This document shows positions 29,616-38,924 of a DNA stretch of 64,000 bases, in pieces. This DNA is from Betaproteobacteria bacterium (GTDB lineage: Bacteria; Pseudomonadota; Gammaproteobacteria; Burkholderiales; Burkholderiaceae), in NCBI GenBank assembly GCA_009783065.1, contig WRHV01000001.1:51253-115252 (forward strand). The letters are read 5' to 3'. The notes under the pieces were generated by a model. The model saw only the letters and a list, made by a program, of their open reading frames with translations. It had not been told where the DNA came from and made no database searches. How positions within the stretch are numbered: position 1 is the first letter of the stretch; the number at the start of each line of letters is the position of its first letter. The translations under genes were made by a program, and so were the position numbers.

Positions 29616-31874
29616 CTATTGAGCTAACTGTAACAATAGAACCGACACAATAGCGCCATTTGTGTCCTGCCGGTTTTGCACGTCGATTCGCCCATGATGC
29701 TCATCAACAATTTTTTTGACGACAGCCATACCGAGACCGGTTCCGCGTTCTTTCGTTGTCGCATAAGGCTCAAAAATTCGAGAAAGCATTTTATGCTGAA
29801 ATCCAGGACCATTATCCCTGACGGACAGCCGGGCTGCAATGCAAATTTCGTTGGCTGCATTATGATAGGTGACTTTTTCGGTGATGACATCAATTCGTCG
29901 AGGATCTTTTTCATCATGAACGGATTCTGCAACTGCATCCAGCGCATTCTGAAGCAGGTTATGTATAAGCTGCCTTAATTGGGTTTCATCCCCCATGACC
30001 CAGGGTATATCAGGAGAAAGGCTGGCATGAATAATATTATGCGCATCGTCGCCAGTATACAGGTGAACAATATCTTCTACCAGATTGTTCAGGTCAAGCG
30101 GCGCGAGCTGAGCTGGCGGTGTTCGGGCGTAGTTGCGAAAATCATCAACCATCCGTTTCATGGCTGTAACCTGATTGATAATGGTTTGCGTGCTTTTATC
30201 GAGAAATTGCGCATCAGGTTGATCCAGTTTATCTTCCAGTTTTATTTGCAGACGTTCTGCAGAAAGCTGGATCGGCGTCAGCGGATTCTTAATTTCGTGT
30301 GCCAACCGGCGGGCTACTTCACCCCATGCCAGAGAACGCTGTGCAGATATGATGCCGGTGATGTCGTCAAAAACAATGATATAGCCGCTCTGTCCCTCGA
30401 CAGGCAAACGTGAACCGCGTGCCAGCAGCATGATGTCATGGGGTTCTCCATCGTCAGTTGGTTGCAGGATTTCAATCTGTTTTTGCCAGTGTTGCCCGGC
30501 CATATTTTCCTTGTCATTTGCTGCCGCTTTGGCGCTCAGCTCGGAAAAGGCTTGTGTGATCGCAGAAAAGAAAGTGTTTAGTCCGGCTATATCTGATAAA
30601 GGAAGGCCAATATAGGATTTCAGATTTTGGCGAAGAATCCGGGTAACAGGTTCATTGCAGCTGACCAGCCGAAGTGTGTGGTCTAAAACAATCACACCCG
30701 CAGACATGTTAGCCAGAACCAATTCCAGATAAGCCTTGGCTGCTTCAAGATCAATACGGCTTTTTTCGGTTTGTGCCCTGGCTTCAGCCAGTTGGAGCGT
30801 CATTTCATTAAATGACTGTATCAGCGCGCCTAGTTCATCGGAACTGGTCATCGCCGGTTTTGGTGAAAGATCACCTTCTGCAACAGCCTTGGTGCCCTGC
30901 GCCAAAAGCAGAAGCGGACGGGTCAGATTGGAAGCAATTTGAAAAGCGGCAGCAGTCGCGGCAAAGACAGCAAGCAAAAGCGTTAGTGTCAATGTGACAA
31001 TGTATATCTTGCGCAAGCCCGAGCGCGAAATCGAGCGAACCTGGTATTCACTATATGCAGCGCGTAGAGCCTCTGCATCTGCCGCAAGTGCGGCAGAGAC
31101 CGGCTGTATCATTTGTAAAAAATGGGATTCTTTCTGAAAAGAGACCCCCAGCATCTGGGGCATCGGGATAATCACCCTTAGCTGTAAGGTGGTTTTGCCT
31201 GCATTGGGGGCTTGAGGGCTATCATTTTCGCCTTCAATTGCGGAATAACGTAAAGTTTTGCCTGCTTGTTGCAGCATGGCCGGGGTTGGAAGATCGGGAA
31301 TCAGATGCTGGTAATCGGTACTTGATGTCGCGATAATATGCCCATTTCCCGTGATGATGGTTGCCTCCAGCTGATTCTTGTCATTTCGTAAGCGGGAAAG
31401 GGCCAGCATTTGTTCGGATAGAGGAAGTGCAGACAGTTCGGTGGATAATTGTTCTGCACGCGCATTCAGGTCAGAAAGCGATAATTCCAGAATGTTTTGT
31501 CCCAACTTGACACCTGAGTCGAGTGCCGCTTCCACGCGGACATCGAACCAGGATTCAATGGAACGTGAAACAAACTGGACGGAAACAGCATAAATGACCG
31601 CTCCGGGAAGAATGCCCATTAAGGTGAACAAAATCATCAGCCGTGTCATCAGTTTGGTGCCGAAACGACCGCGACGGTATCGTCTGAAAAGGCGTATCAG
31701 CATCAATATAATCAGGACAAGAAGCGCAACGCCTGCCAGGATATTCAGGCCCAAAAGCCAGGGATAATGCTGCTCAAAGAAGCTGGTGTTTTCAGCGGCC
31801 GAAGCAAGAAGAAAAAGCAGAATACCTGTGATGGCACCGCCAATGATCAGAATAGTGCGAAACGTTCGCGTCAC
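29616..31874 (-). CDS. ntrY: Sensor histidine kinase NtrY
   Basis: Membrane histidine kinase of the NtrYX type, 752 residues. Two N-terminal membrane helices, a region with a third (FVSRSIESWFDVRVEAALD follows it), a large periplasmic loop, another helix near residue 300, a HAMP domain (SNLTRPLLLLAQGTKAVAEGDL), a PAS domain (about 385-500), HisKA with the phospho-accepting His in RRLAHEIKNPLTPIQ, and HATPase with DNGPGF and GTGLGMAVVKKI. It sits 67 nt upstream of the regulator gene and 12 nt after a DUF4390 gene. The signal sensed is unknown. Confidence 0.93.
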   Translation of the reverse strand: MTRTFRTILIIGGAITGILLFLLASAAENTSFFEQHYPWLLGLNILAGVALLVLIILMLIRLFRRYRRGRFGTKLMTRLMILFTLMGILPGAVIYAVSVQFVSRSIESWFDVRVEAALDSGVKLGQNILELSLSDLNARAEQLSTELSALPLSEQMLALSRLRNDKNQLEATIITGNGHIIATSSTDYQHLIPDLPTPAMLQQAGKTLRYSAIEGENDSPQAPNAGKTTLQLRVIIPMPQMLGVSFQKESHFLQMIQPVSAALAADAEALRAAYSEYQVRSISRSGLRKIYIVTLTLTLLLAVFAATAAAFQIASNLTRPLLLLAQGTKAVAEGDLSPKPAMTSSDELGALIQSFNEMTLQLAEARAQTEKSRIDLEAAKAYLELVLANMSAGVIVLDHTLRLVSCNEPVTRILRQNLKSYIGLPLSDIAGLNTFFSAITQAFSELSAKAAANDKENMAGQHWQKQIEILQPTDDGEPHDIMLLARGSRLPVEGQSGYIIVFDDITGIISAQRSLAWGEVARRLAHEIKNPLTPIQLSAERLQIKLEDKLDQPDAQFLDKSTQTIINQVTAMKRMVDDFRNYARTPPAQLAPLDLNNLVEDIVHLYTGDDAHNIIHASLSPDIPWVMGDETQLRQLIHNLLQNALDAVAESVHDEKDPRRIDVITEKVTYHNAANEICIAARLSVRDNGPGFQHKMLSRIFEPYATTKERGTGLGMAVVKKIVDEHHGRIDVQNRQDTNGAIVSVLLLQLAQ

Positions 31875-31886
31875 TATGAAAGCCTC

Positions 31887-32450
31887 TTAAGCCTTGAAAG
31901 AAAGGCGTTTCCAGTCAGAGGAAAGACGCCAGTTGCTGTTGTTAATAACATTGATCTGGAAGGGTTTGGGAAGATGGGACATGTCCAGTTGAATACGGAT
32001 GGCAACCGTATAAGTCTCCCCTTCCTTCAGATGGCCTTTTTCGGCAAAAATCCAGCGTGGAGGGTGGCGAACCAAATTGAGCGCTTCCTCAAGAGAATGA
32101 ACATTTTGTTGCAGGTTGCCGGCAATCGTTACACTGTAACGGCGGGTTAGAACATTGTAGGCAATGCGTATCGTGCGTGCGTTTTTGACCGGCATTTCAT
32201 CGAACCAGTACCAGCGGGGACGGGATACTTCGAGTTCGGTTGTGAAATAGAGGGGAATGCCCCGTTGCAAAACCTCTTCCAGCCCGCGAGGCAATTCGAG
32301 GGAAAAGTTGGCATCGAGTTTGTAACCATCATGTGAATTTTCTATCTCAAAGGTATCAATGGCAATCCGTTCATCAGCGCGTGATGCAACTGGATGCATA
32401 ATCAAAAATGCCAGGAAAGAATAAATTAACAGATGAAAAAAACGTCTCAT
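31887..32450 (-). CDS. DUF4390 exported protein
   Basis: Protein of 187 residues with an N-terminal signal peptide (RRFFHLLIYSFLAFLIMHPVASRA) and a beta-rich body matching the DUF4390 family, which is found almost always between rsmB and ntrY in betaproteobacteria. No catalytic motif is visible. Conserved linkage to ntrY suggests a role near that sensor in the periplasm, but this is inference. Confidence 0.85.
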   Translation of the reverse strand: MRRFFHLLIYSFLAFLIMHPVASRADERIAIDTFEIENSHDGYKLDANFSLELPRGLEEVLQRGIPLYFTTELEVSRPRWYWFDEMPVKNARTIRIAYNVLTRRYSVTIAGNLQQNVHSLEEALNLVRHPPRWIFAEKGHLKEGETYTVAIRIQLDMSHLPKPFQINVINNSNWRLSSDWKRLSFKA

Positions 32451-32490
32451 TAATCAGTAAGGCAAAGCAGATTATTATGTTGATCCAAAA

Positions 32491-33828
32491 TCATGAAGCC
32501 GTTTTTTGAAAAAGTGCATAAAAAAGACCATCATGGTTTTTGTCCTGGCCTGTTATTGGCAATAGCTGGCCAGGAGCCGGAAGCCTTACGGCACGATGCT
32601 TTGAGGCAAAAGCAACCGCTTGCATTTCCGATTCCGCTGGCCAAATTGAACAGGTCACAAGAAGCAATTTACCATCTGGACGCAACATCTGCCACAAATT
32701 ATCGAGAATTTGTGCAGAAAATGTTGCAAGTTGATTTAAATCGGTCTCTCTACGCAACCAGCGGATATCGGGATGCCGTCGGACAATACCTGATGCAGTG
32801 CAGGGTACATCAGCCAGGATCCGATCAAAAAGCGTACCATCCCACCAATCTTGCCGAGTGGCGTTGCCTTGTTTTACATTCGCCTGTAATTGGAGGCGTT
32901 GCATATTTTCCCTGACCCGTTCAAGCCGCTTGGCATCATTATCCAGCGCGGTTACTTTGACATCGGCTGTTTCCAGTATATGTCCGGTTTTTCCTCCAGG
33001 GGCGGCACAGGCGTCCAGCACGCGCATGCCATCATGCAGATCAAGAAGAGGAGCGGCCAACTGGGCCGCCGCATCCTGAACGGAAACCAGGCCTTCATTA
33101 AAGCCGGGAATCTGTGAAACGGGAACAGGCGTTGCCAGCATGATCGCATGGGGGCCAATCTGAACAGCATCCATATCAGCTTGAAAAAGACGAGTCAGAT
33201 AATCGTTCGTGGTCAATTTTTTTTGATTGACTCTCAACGTTAAAGGCGGCATGGTATTGCCCGCCTTGAGGATAGCCTCCCAGTTTTCCGGATAGGCGGA
33301 TTGCATGGCACGAACCCACCAATCAGGATAGTTCCAGGTCGCTTCCGTTTTTTCTCGGGCATGGGCCAGGAGTATTTCCTGCTCCCGCAGGAAGCGACGC
33401 AAGACAGCATTGACCAGTCCTTTGCTACGGGAAAATAAAGGCGTCGATGCGGCGGCTGTGACACTCTGGTCAACGGTCGTGTAGGGCTCGTATGGCAGCC
33501 TGCTTTTATCATCCGGTTCGATGAGCAATGCCAAAGCGCAATACAGCAGCGTGCGCATGATAGCGGGTTCAGGCTGTTTTTGCGTCATCAGTCGCAGTAG
33601 TGCGCGGCAAAGGCCGAGTTGTCTCGCAGTCCGATAGGCAATATCCTGAATAGCGCCGGCTACTTGCGGGGTAACGGCAGGATGGTCAAAAACCGATGCC
33701 AGAGCAGCAGGCAGAGCCGTTCCATTTTCAAGTTCCGCGACAATATGAGCTGCTCCCAGCAAGGAAAAGCTGAGGGATTCAGGTGGCAGGCTAGATCGGA
33801 AACGGTTTGCCTTATTTTTTCTGGTCAC
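32491..33828 (-). CDS. rsmB: 16S rRNA m5C967 methyltransferase RsmB
   Basis: Cytosine-5 methyltransferase acting on 16S rRNA C967. The 445-residue protein has an N-terminal NusB-like helical domain (about 1-150), the SAM-binding DACAAPGGKTGHILE, and the motif IV catalytic DVPCTASGIVRRHPD, plus motif VI LVTCSI. Gene order rsmB-DUF4390-ntrY-regulator is standard for betaproteobacteria. Start ATG 33828 is 39 nt from the trpE stop upstream. Confidence 0.95.
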   Translation of the reverse strand: MTRKNKANRFRSSLPPESLSFSLLGAAHIVAELENGTALPAALASVFDHPAVTPQVAGAIQDIAYRTARQLGLCRALLRLMTQKQPEPAIMRTLLYCALALLIEPDDKSRLPYEPYTTVDQSVTAAASTPLFSRSKGLVNAVLRRFLREQEILLAHAREKTEATWNYPDWWVRAMQSAYPENWEAILKAGNTMPPLTLRVNQKKLTTNDYLTRLFQADMDAVQIGPHAIMLATPVPVSQIPGFNEGLVSVQDAAAQLAAPLLDLHDGMRVLDACAAPGGKTGHILETADVKVTALDNDAKRLERVRENMQRLQLQANVKQGNATRQDWWDGTLFDRILADVPCTASGIVRRHPDIRWLRRETDLNQLATFSAQILDNLWQMLRPDGKLLLVTCSIWPAESEMQAVAFASKHRAVRLPAPGQLLPITGQDKNHDGLFYALFQKTAS

Positions 33829-33867
33829 GTGGTTATCCGGAAAAGAATCGATTGCGGGATGGGCAAA

Positions 33868-35358
33868 TCAGTGCAGGGAGTGATCCAGTCCATCCTGGAC
33901 TTGCTCTGCAGCACGAATAACGGCCCGCGCCTTGTTTTCAGTTTCTTGCCATTCAGCCTGCGGCTGAGAATCGGCAACGATACCAGCTCCGGCCTGCACA
34001 TACAGCATATCTTTGTGTATGACACCGGTGCGAATGGCGATAGCCAGATCCATTTCTCCGCCAAAAGACAGATAACCGCATGCGCCGCCGTAAATCCCCC
34101 GTTTAACAGGTTCAAGCTCGTCAATGATTTCCATTGCGCGCACCTTAGGAGCGCCGGAGAGCGTGCCGGCCGGGAAAGTCGCTTTTAATACATCAAGATT
34201 AGACAGGTTCGGTTTTAAAATCCCTTCCACATGCGAGACAATATGCTGCACATGGGAATATTTTTCAATGGCCATTTTTTCCGTGACGTGCACGCTGCCG
34301 GTACGAGCGATGCGCCCAATGTCATTGCGCGCCAAATCAATCAGCATGACATGTTCGGCAATTTCCTTTTCATCGGCTAACAAATCGGCCGCGAGTTCCT
34401 CATCTCTTTCCGGTGTTAATCCGCGTGGCCGGGTTCCCGCCAACGGACGCACGATGATTTTGGTTTCATCCCCCATTTTTTCCTGCCGAACTAAAATTTC
34501 AGGAGAGGACCCGACAATATGCAAATCCTGCAGGTTGTAGTAATACAGGTAGGGAGAAGGATTGAGTGAACGCAGGGAACGGTATAGTGAAAGCGGCGAA
34601 TCGGAATACGGTTTTTTCAGTCGCTGCCCTAGAACGACTTGCATACATTCGCCATTGTTAATGTGTTCGCGCGCTTTTTCAATCATAGCAAAAAAATCCG
34701 GCTGGGCAAATTCCCGGATCACATCCGTTCGCCGGCTCGGTCCGGTATCCGGCACGATGACCGGCGCATTGAGCATCGAACGAAGTTCATGCAGTCGTTG
34801 TCTCGCCATAACATAGGCTTCAGGGCGGCCAGGATCGGCGTAGACAATCAGGTAAAGTTTGCCGGAAAGATTATCGATCACAGCCAGTTCTTCCGTCAGA
34901 AGCAATTGGATATCCGGCAAACCCAGGTCGTCAGGCGGTACGGTGTGCTGTAGCCGGGGTTCAATATAGCGGACGGTGTCATAGCCGAAATAGCCCGCAA
35001 GACCACCACAGAATCGCGGCAAGCCAGGACGGATAGCTACCCGGAAACGGGACTGGTATTCAGCAATAAAGTCCAGCGGATTTCCTTCATTTGTTTCGAT
35101 GACCTGGTCATGGTGGACGACCTCTGTTTTCATTCCGAAAGATCGCAAAAATGTTTTGGCAGGCAACCCGATAAAGGAATAACGGCCAAATCTTTCTCCT
35201 CCCACAACCGATTCCAGCAAAAAGGAATGAGAGGCATTTTGGTGTGTCAGCTTAAGATAAAGCGAAAGGGGTGTTTCGAGATCAGCGATGGCCTCGACGA
35301 TAAGCGGGATGCGATTATAGCCTTGCGTGGCAAGGGCTTTGAATTCAAGTTCTGTCAT
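33868..35358 (-). CDS. trpE: Anthranilate synthase component I TrpE
   Basis: Chorismate-using subunit of anthranilate synthase, first step of tryptophan synthesis. The 496-residue protein has the LLES feedback Trp-binding motif near residue 48 (SHSFLLESV) and C-terminal chorismate-binding motifs including RPLAGTRPRG, LARNDIGRIA, LKATFPAGTLSGAPKVRAME and GGACGYLSFGGEMDLAIAIRT. gph and rpe precede it, as usual, but trpG, trpD and trpC do not follow; rsmB does. A possible leader peptide lies 79 nt upstream of the ATG. A CTGGAG ribosome site is 6 nt before the start. Confidence 0.96.
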   Translation of the reverse strand: MTELEFKALATQGYNRIPLIVEAIADLETPLSLYLKLTHQNASHSFLLESVVGGERFGRYSFIGLPAKTFLRSFGMKTEVVHHDQVIETNEGNPLDFIAEYQSRFRVAIRPGLPRFCGGLAGYFGYDTVRYIEPRLQHTVPPDDLGLPDIQLLLTEELAVIDNLSGKLYLIVYADPGRPEAYVMARQRLHELRSMLNAPVIVPDTGPSRRTDVIREFAQPDFFAMIEKAREHINNGECMQVVLGQRLKKPYSDSPLSLYRSLRSLNPSPYLYYYNLQDLHIVGSSPEILVRQEKMGDETKIIVRPLAGTRPRGLTPERDEELAADLLADEKEIAEHVMLIDLARNDIGRIARTGSVHVTEKMAIEKYSHVQHIVSHVEGILKPNLSNLDVLKATFPAGTLSGAPKVRAMEIIDELEPVKRGIYGGACGYLSFGGEMDLAIAIRTGVIHKDMLYVQAGAGIVADSQPQAEWQETENKARAVIRAAEQVQDGLDHSLH

Positions 35359-35393
35359 GATTTTCTCCAGGTCACGTCTTGGTGACAGGTTTT

Positions 35394-35404
35394 AAAAAAC
35401 GGCT
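35394..35404 (-). promoter_or_regulatory. Possible attenuator T-run arm before trpE
   Basis: On the minus strand this reads AGCCGTTTTTT, a terminator-like end 36 nt before the trpE ATG. A 5-bp stem (GCTGT / ACAGC) lies directly before the T-run. The same 11 bases are also the exact complement of AAAAAACGGCT at 35501-35511, inside the putative leader peptide. Alternative pairings of this kind are what an attenuator needs, but the local stem is short and no folding was run. Confidence 0.35.
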
Positions 35405-35436
35405 GTACGCGGAAAGACAGACAGCAGTAAACCGGT

Positions 35437-35523
35437 TTATGGATGCCAGGTTTGCAAGCGTCGCCACAATCCGCCGGAAATCAGGGCAGACGGGGTAGAA
35501 AGCCGTTTTTTGCAGAGAAACAT
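35437..35523 (-). CDS. Possible tryptophan leader peptide
   Basis: A 28-codon frame upstream of trpE that begins MFLCKKRLS and ends with Trp at codons 20 and 26 (GGLWRRLQTWHP). Two Trp codons in 28 near the end, followed by a T-run before trpE, is the layout of a trp attenuator leader. Against it: the Trp codons are not adjacent and no strong ribosome site precedes the ATG. Supported by layout only. Confidence 0.35.
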   Translation of the reverse strand: MFLCKKRLSTPSALISGGLWRRLQTWHP

Positions 35524-35546
35524 GATATAAGGCAATTTCCAATGAA

Positions 35547-36239
35547 TTACATAATCAAATGAGCTGCCGTCAGAATATCGGGAACAATACCGTCCGAATC
35601 AATTTCTTCAACAGACTGACCATGATTATAACCATAAGGCACAATAAAAAGCGAGCAGCCCGCAGCACGTGCCGCCTGCGCATCATTGATCGAATCGCCA
35701 ATGACCAGTGTTTGGGATGGCAGGGTGCCGAATTTTAAACAAGCCATTTGCATCGGAAAAGGATCGGGCTTTTTCCGAGGAAATGAATCCGCACTGTAAA
35801 TGATATGAAAAAAATCATACAAGCCTTTTTGGGCAAGCAGCGGTTCGGTGAAGATGGCTGGTTTGTTGGTGACACAAGCCAGGCGCAACCCGTTTTCCCG
35901 CATGCGCTGGAGCCCTTCCTTTACAGAGGGATAGATGGTGCTGTGATAGCCGTTTGTCGTTCTATAGTGCCGATAAAACAAAGTCATGGCCTTCGGCAAT
36001 ATCTGCTGGACATCGCCGGTATCCAGATCCGTGGAAAGTGTGCTGCGGACGAGGTTTTCCGAACCGCGGCCCACAAAACGGCGGACGAGTTCCACATCGA
36101 TTTTCGGCAATGACAAGTCAGCTTTCATCAAATTGAGGGCCAGGTGAATGTCCGGCACAGAATCCACCATCGTGCCGTCCAGATCAAAAATGACGGCATG
36201 AATATCGTTTAATTTGGAACGTGTATCGGGGAAGATCAT
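35547..36239 (-). CDS. gph: Phosphoglycolate phosphatase Gph
   Basis: HAD-superfamily phosphatase, 230 residues, expected to remove 2-phosphoglycolate. Motif I is FDLDGTMVDSVPD with the nucleophilic Asp, the substrate-specificity cap follows, then motif II (CVTNKP), a Lys in motif III, and motif IV IGDSINDAQAARAAG. It lies 20 nt after rpe and before trpE on the same strand, the usual rpe-gph-trpE order. A 188-bp gap then separates it from trpE. Confidence 0.92.
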   Translation of the reverse strand: MIFPDTRSKLNDIHAVIFDLDGTMVDSVPDIHLALNLMKADLSLPKIDVELVRRFVGRGSENLVRSTLSTDLDTGDVQQILPKAMTLFYRHYRTTNGYHSTIYPSVKEGLQRMRENGLRLACVTNKPAIFTEPLLAQKGLYDFFHIIYSADSFPRKKPDPFPMQMACLKFGTLPSQTLVIGDSINDAQAARAAGCSLFIVPYGYNHGQSVEEIDSDGIVPDILTAAHLIM

Positions 36240-36259
36240 GATGAAATCGGTAAAACGGA

Positions 36260-36925
36260 CTATACAGAAGCAAGCTGTTTGCGCATTTCGGCAATGATTG
36301 AGCGGTAATCTGAATGGCCAAAAATGGCAGAACCCGAAACAAAGGTATCAGCGCCGGCCCGGGCGACATCCGCGATATTATTGATATGAATACCGCCATC
36401 CACTTCCAGCATGATGTTCCGGCCGGATTCGTCAATGCGTTTTCTCGCGGCTTCAATTTTCTTTAAAGCATGAGGAATGAATGATTGCCCGCCAAATCCT
36501 GGATTGACTGACATGATTAAGATAAGGTCGATTTTATCCATCACATGCAGCAGGTAATCCAGCGGTGTCGCCGGATTAAAAACCAGTCCGGCCTTGCAAC
36601 CATTGTCACGAATCAATTGTAAGGAACGATCAATGTGTTCTGATGCTTCTGGATGAAAGGAAATGATATTGGCGCCGGCTTTAGCAAAATCGGGAATGAT
36701 CCGGTCAACTGGTTTAACCATCAGATGGACATCAATGGGAATCTGGACAAGAGGACGAATCGCTTCGCAAACCATCGGACCAACGGTCAGGTTGGGAACA
36801 TAATGGTTATCCATCACGTCAAAGTGAATAATATCTGCGCCGGCGGCAGCAACACGTTGAACTTCTTCGCCCAGTTTCGAGAAGTCCGCAGATAGAATGC
36901 TAGGCGCGATACGATAAATAGTCAT
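36260..36925 (-). CDS. rpe: Ribulose-phosphate 3-epimerase Rpe
   Basis: Interconverts ribulose-5-phosphate and xylulose-5-phosphate. The 221-residue TIM-barrel protein has [16 protein letters not shown], the metal-ligand segment [35 protein letters not shown] and VDGGI with the catalytic Asp, then GSAIF. First gene of the rpe-gph-trpE run; apaG is divergent from it across 127 bp. Confidence 0.96.
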   Translation of the reverse strand: MTIYRIAPSILSADFSKLGEEVQRVAAAGADIIHFDVMDNHYVPNLTVGPMVCEAIRPLVQIPIDVHLMVKPVDRIIPDFAKAGANIISFHPEASEHIDRSLQLIRDNGCKAGLVFNPATPLDYLLHVMDKIDLILIMSVNPGFGGQSFIPHALKKIEAARKRIDESGRNIMLEVDGGIHINNIADVARAGADTFVSGSAIFGHSDYRSIIAEMRKQLASV

Positions 36926-37052
36926 AGGATTGGCGTGTCAGTTTTCCGGATAAGCATTATTTTACTGCTAAATGAGAGTATGTATTTAGTGTGTCGCAAT
37001 TTCTGCCCGGATGACGAAGCATGTCGCTTACAAAACAAAAACGAGGACAGAA

Positions 37053-37427
37053 ATGAGAGTGCATGAAATGGATGTATCCGTGACGACACGTTATATTGAC
37101 GAGCAATCCGAACCGGATCGCTCAAATTATGTGTTTACCTATTCTATCGTGATCAAAAATACCGGGCATGTTGCAGCCCAATTGATTGCCCGCCACTGGG
37201 TTATTACGGATGCCAACAACCATGTCGAGGAAGTCAGGGGGCTGGGTGTTGTCGGACGTCAGCCTTTTATCCGTCCTGGCGAAGAGTTTGAATATACTAG
37301 CGGAACCGCGCTTCCGACACCACAGGGTTCTATGCGAGGTGAATTTCTTTGTATTACAGAAGATGGGAGGCAGTTTGAAGTATCCATTCCCGAATTCGCG
37401 CTTAGTTTGCCGCGCACCTTGCACTGA
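37053..37427 (+). CDS. apaG: ApaG protein (Co2+/Mg2+ efflux-associated fold)
   Basis: Fibronectin-like beta-sandwich protein of unknown reaction, 124 residues when started at ATG 37053. I chose that start because GAGGACAG lies just upstream and the length then matches other ApaG proteins; the frame is open to 37011. Typical features are YVFTYSIVIKNTG, ARHWVITDANN, GVVGRQPFIRPGEEFEYTSG and GSMRGEF. It is followed by the second copy of the palindromic element. Confidence 0.92.
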   Translation: MRVHEMDVSVTTRYIDEQSEPDRSNYVFTYSIVIKNTGHVAAQLIARHWVITDANNHVEEVRGLGVVGRQPFIRPGEEFEYTSGTALPTPQGSMRGEFLCITEDGRQFEVSIPEFALSLPRTLH

Positions 37428-37509
37428 TTGATGGGCAAATGGCATTGCCGTTGCAAAAAGGTTGGCTTTTCCGGCTGAGAAACGCACAATAACGTCTTTG
37501 ACATGATTA

Positions 37510-37685
37510 GGGCCAGCCCTCATTAAATTATCTGCTGCAAAGCCGCTTTTTCCCGTTTGCCTGCGTTGCCGGTTCAAAATGGAATTCGCCGTATGTTCAA
37601 TACGCCATCGTCCCATTTTGTCCCTGCGCCTTGGCAGACAGAATAAATCAGCTTTTCGCGACGACAATTTAATGAGGGCTGACCC
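37510..37685. mobile_element. 176-bp palindromic MITE-like element, copy 2
   Basis: Same 176-bp element as at 28669 and 42170. It is flanked by TA on both sides (37508-37509 and 37686-37687), as expected from insertion at TA with duplication. Ends are GGGCCAGCCCTCATTAA and the complement of GGGTCAGCCCTCATTAA. It lies 82 nt after apaG and 28 nt before the mltA start codon, so it could affect mltA transcription or mRNA folding. Confidence 0.9.
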
Positions 37686-37713
37686 TAAAGACTGCGTTTC
37701 TTAAATTGCACCT

Positions 37714-38883
37714 ATGCGCCATTATTCTTCCATTTTATTCTTCAAGTTCCTTGTAAGCGTTATTTTCTTTCTTACTGCTTGCACGACATCGAAAACACCT
37801 GTCCCGACAGAGATACCGGCTGTTCCATCTGAACAGCCCGGCAGGGAGCTCCGTCAAGTCACTTTTGCGGATATACCCGGTTGGAATGCAGACAAGGTCT
37901 CAGAAGCATGGCCTGCTTTCGTGCATTCATGCAAGGTTCTGAAAAAACAGGCCGAATGGCGTAATACCTGTTTGCTGGCGGAAAAAGTCAGGGGAGAAGA
38001 GAGTGAAATCCGCACTTTTTTGGAAACCTTTTTGGAGCCTTACCAGGTGGTTCTGACGGATGGCAATGATACCGGCATGATCACAGGTTATTACGAGCCG
38101 CTCCTGCAAGGTTCACGCATACAGACGGCACGGTATCAGACGCCCTTGTACCGTGTTCCGCCAGACTTGATTGTCGTGGATCTGGCAGTTACATATCCTC
38201 AGCTTAAGGGGTTACGTTTGCGTGGCAAGCTCAATGGCAAGCGCCTTGTGCCTTATCTTACACGAAGTGAAATTCGGGAAAGCCGGCATTTGGCCGGAAG
38301 TGAAATTGTCTGGGTGGATGACCCGGTTGATGCTTTTTTCCTGCAAGTGCAAGGTTCAGGACGCGTTTTTATAGAGAAAACAGGCGAAACCATTCGTGTT
38401 GCTTATGGGGATCAAAATGGTCATCCTTATCGTTCGATTGGTCGTTATCTTGTCGATAAAGGTGAAATGAAATTGGAGGAAGCTTCTGCACAGCGAATCA
38501 AGAAATGGTTAAGCGAACATCCGGCGCGATTGAATGAAGTGTTGGATGCCAATCCCAGCTATGTTTTTTTTCGTGAGGAAAAACTGGATAATCCGCAAAT
38601 CGGGCCCAAAGGGGCATTAGGGGTTCCGCTGACAGGCGGCCGTTCCGTCGCAGTGGATTCCCGCCATATTCCGCTTGGTGTTCCGCTCTTTATTAATACG
38701 ACTGAACCAAACAGCGACGTTTTGCTTCAGCGGTTGGTCATGGCGCAGGATACCGGTGGCGCTATCAAGGGTGTTCTCCGGCTGGATTACTTTTGGGGGT
38801 TCGGGAATGAGGCAGGCGAACGGGCAGGTAAAATGAAACAGCCTGTCAAAATGTGGATATTGCAGCCGAAAAAAGACAAATAA
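37714..38883 (+). CDS. mltA: Membrane-bound lytic murein transglycosylase A
   Basis: Outer-membrane lipoprotein that cleaves peptidoglycan to 1,6-anhydromuropeptides. The 389-residue precursor has a signal ending in the lipobox LTAC (Cys near residue 23), the MltA domain with ITGYYEPLLQGS, VDDPVDAFFLQVQGSGR, and the C-terminal 3D domain with the catalytic Asp in VMAQDTGGAIKG. No strong ribosome site is visible, and the palindromic element ends only 28 nt before the ATG. Confidence 0.95.
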   Translation: MRHYSSILFFKFLVSVIFFLTACTTSKTPVPTEIPAVPSEQPGRELRQVTFADIPGWNADKVSEAWPAFVHSCKVLKKQAEWRNTCLLAEKVRGEESEIRTFLETFLEPYQVVLTDGNDTGMITGYYEPLLQGSRIQTARYQTPLYRVPPDLIVVDLAVTYPQLKGLRLRGKLNGKRLVPYLTRSEIRESRHLAGSEIVWVDDPVDAFFLQVQGSGRVFIEKTGETIRVAYGDQNGHPYRSIGRYLVDKGEMKLEEASAQRIKKWLSEHPARLNEVLDANPSYVFFREEKLDNPQIGPKGALGVPLTGGRSVAVDSRHIPLGVPLFINTTEPNSDVLLQRLVMAQDTGGAIKGVLRLDYFWGFGNEAGERAGKMKQPVKMWILQPKKDK

Positions 38884-38898
38884 AAAAACCGCGTTTTT
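38884..38898. terminator. Small hairpin between convergent mltA and uspA
   Basis: 6-bp stem (AAAAAC / GTTTTT) with a three-base loop in the 41-bp gap between convergent genes, near T-rich DNA. Weak in GC content, so only a possible terminator. Confidence 0.4.
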
Positions 38899-38924
38899 AG
38901 GATAGTTTTCTTTTTATTTTTTAA

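Noticed and set aside
19922..38898. Shared short string around AAACCGCGTTTTT at 19.9 kb and 38.9 kb
   Set aside because: Too short and low in complexity; the second is explained as a weak hairpin, and no wider similarity surrounds the two sites.
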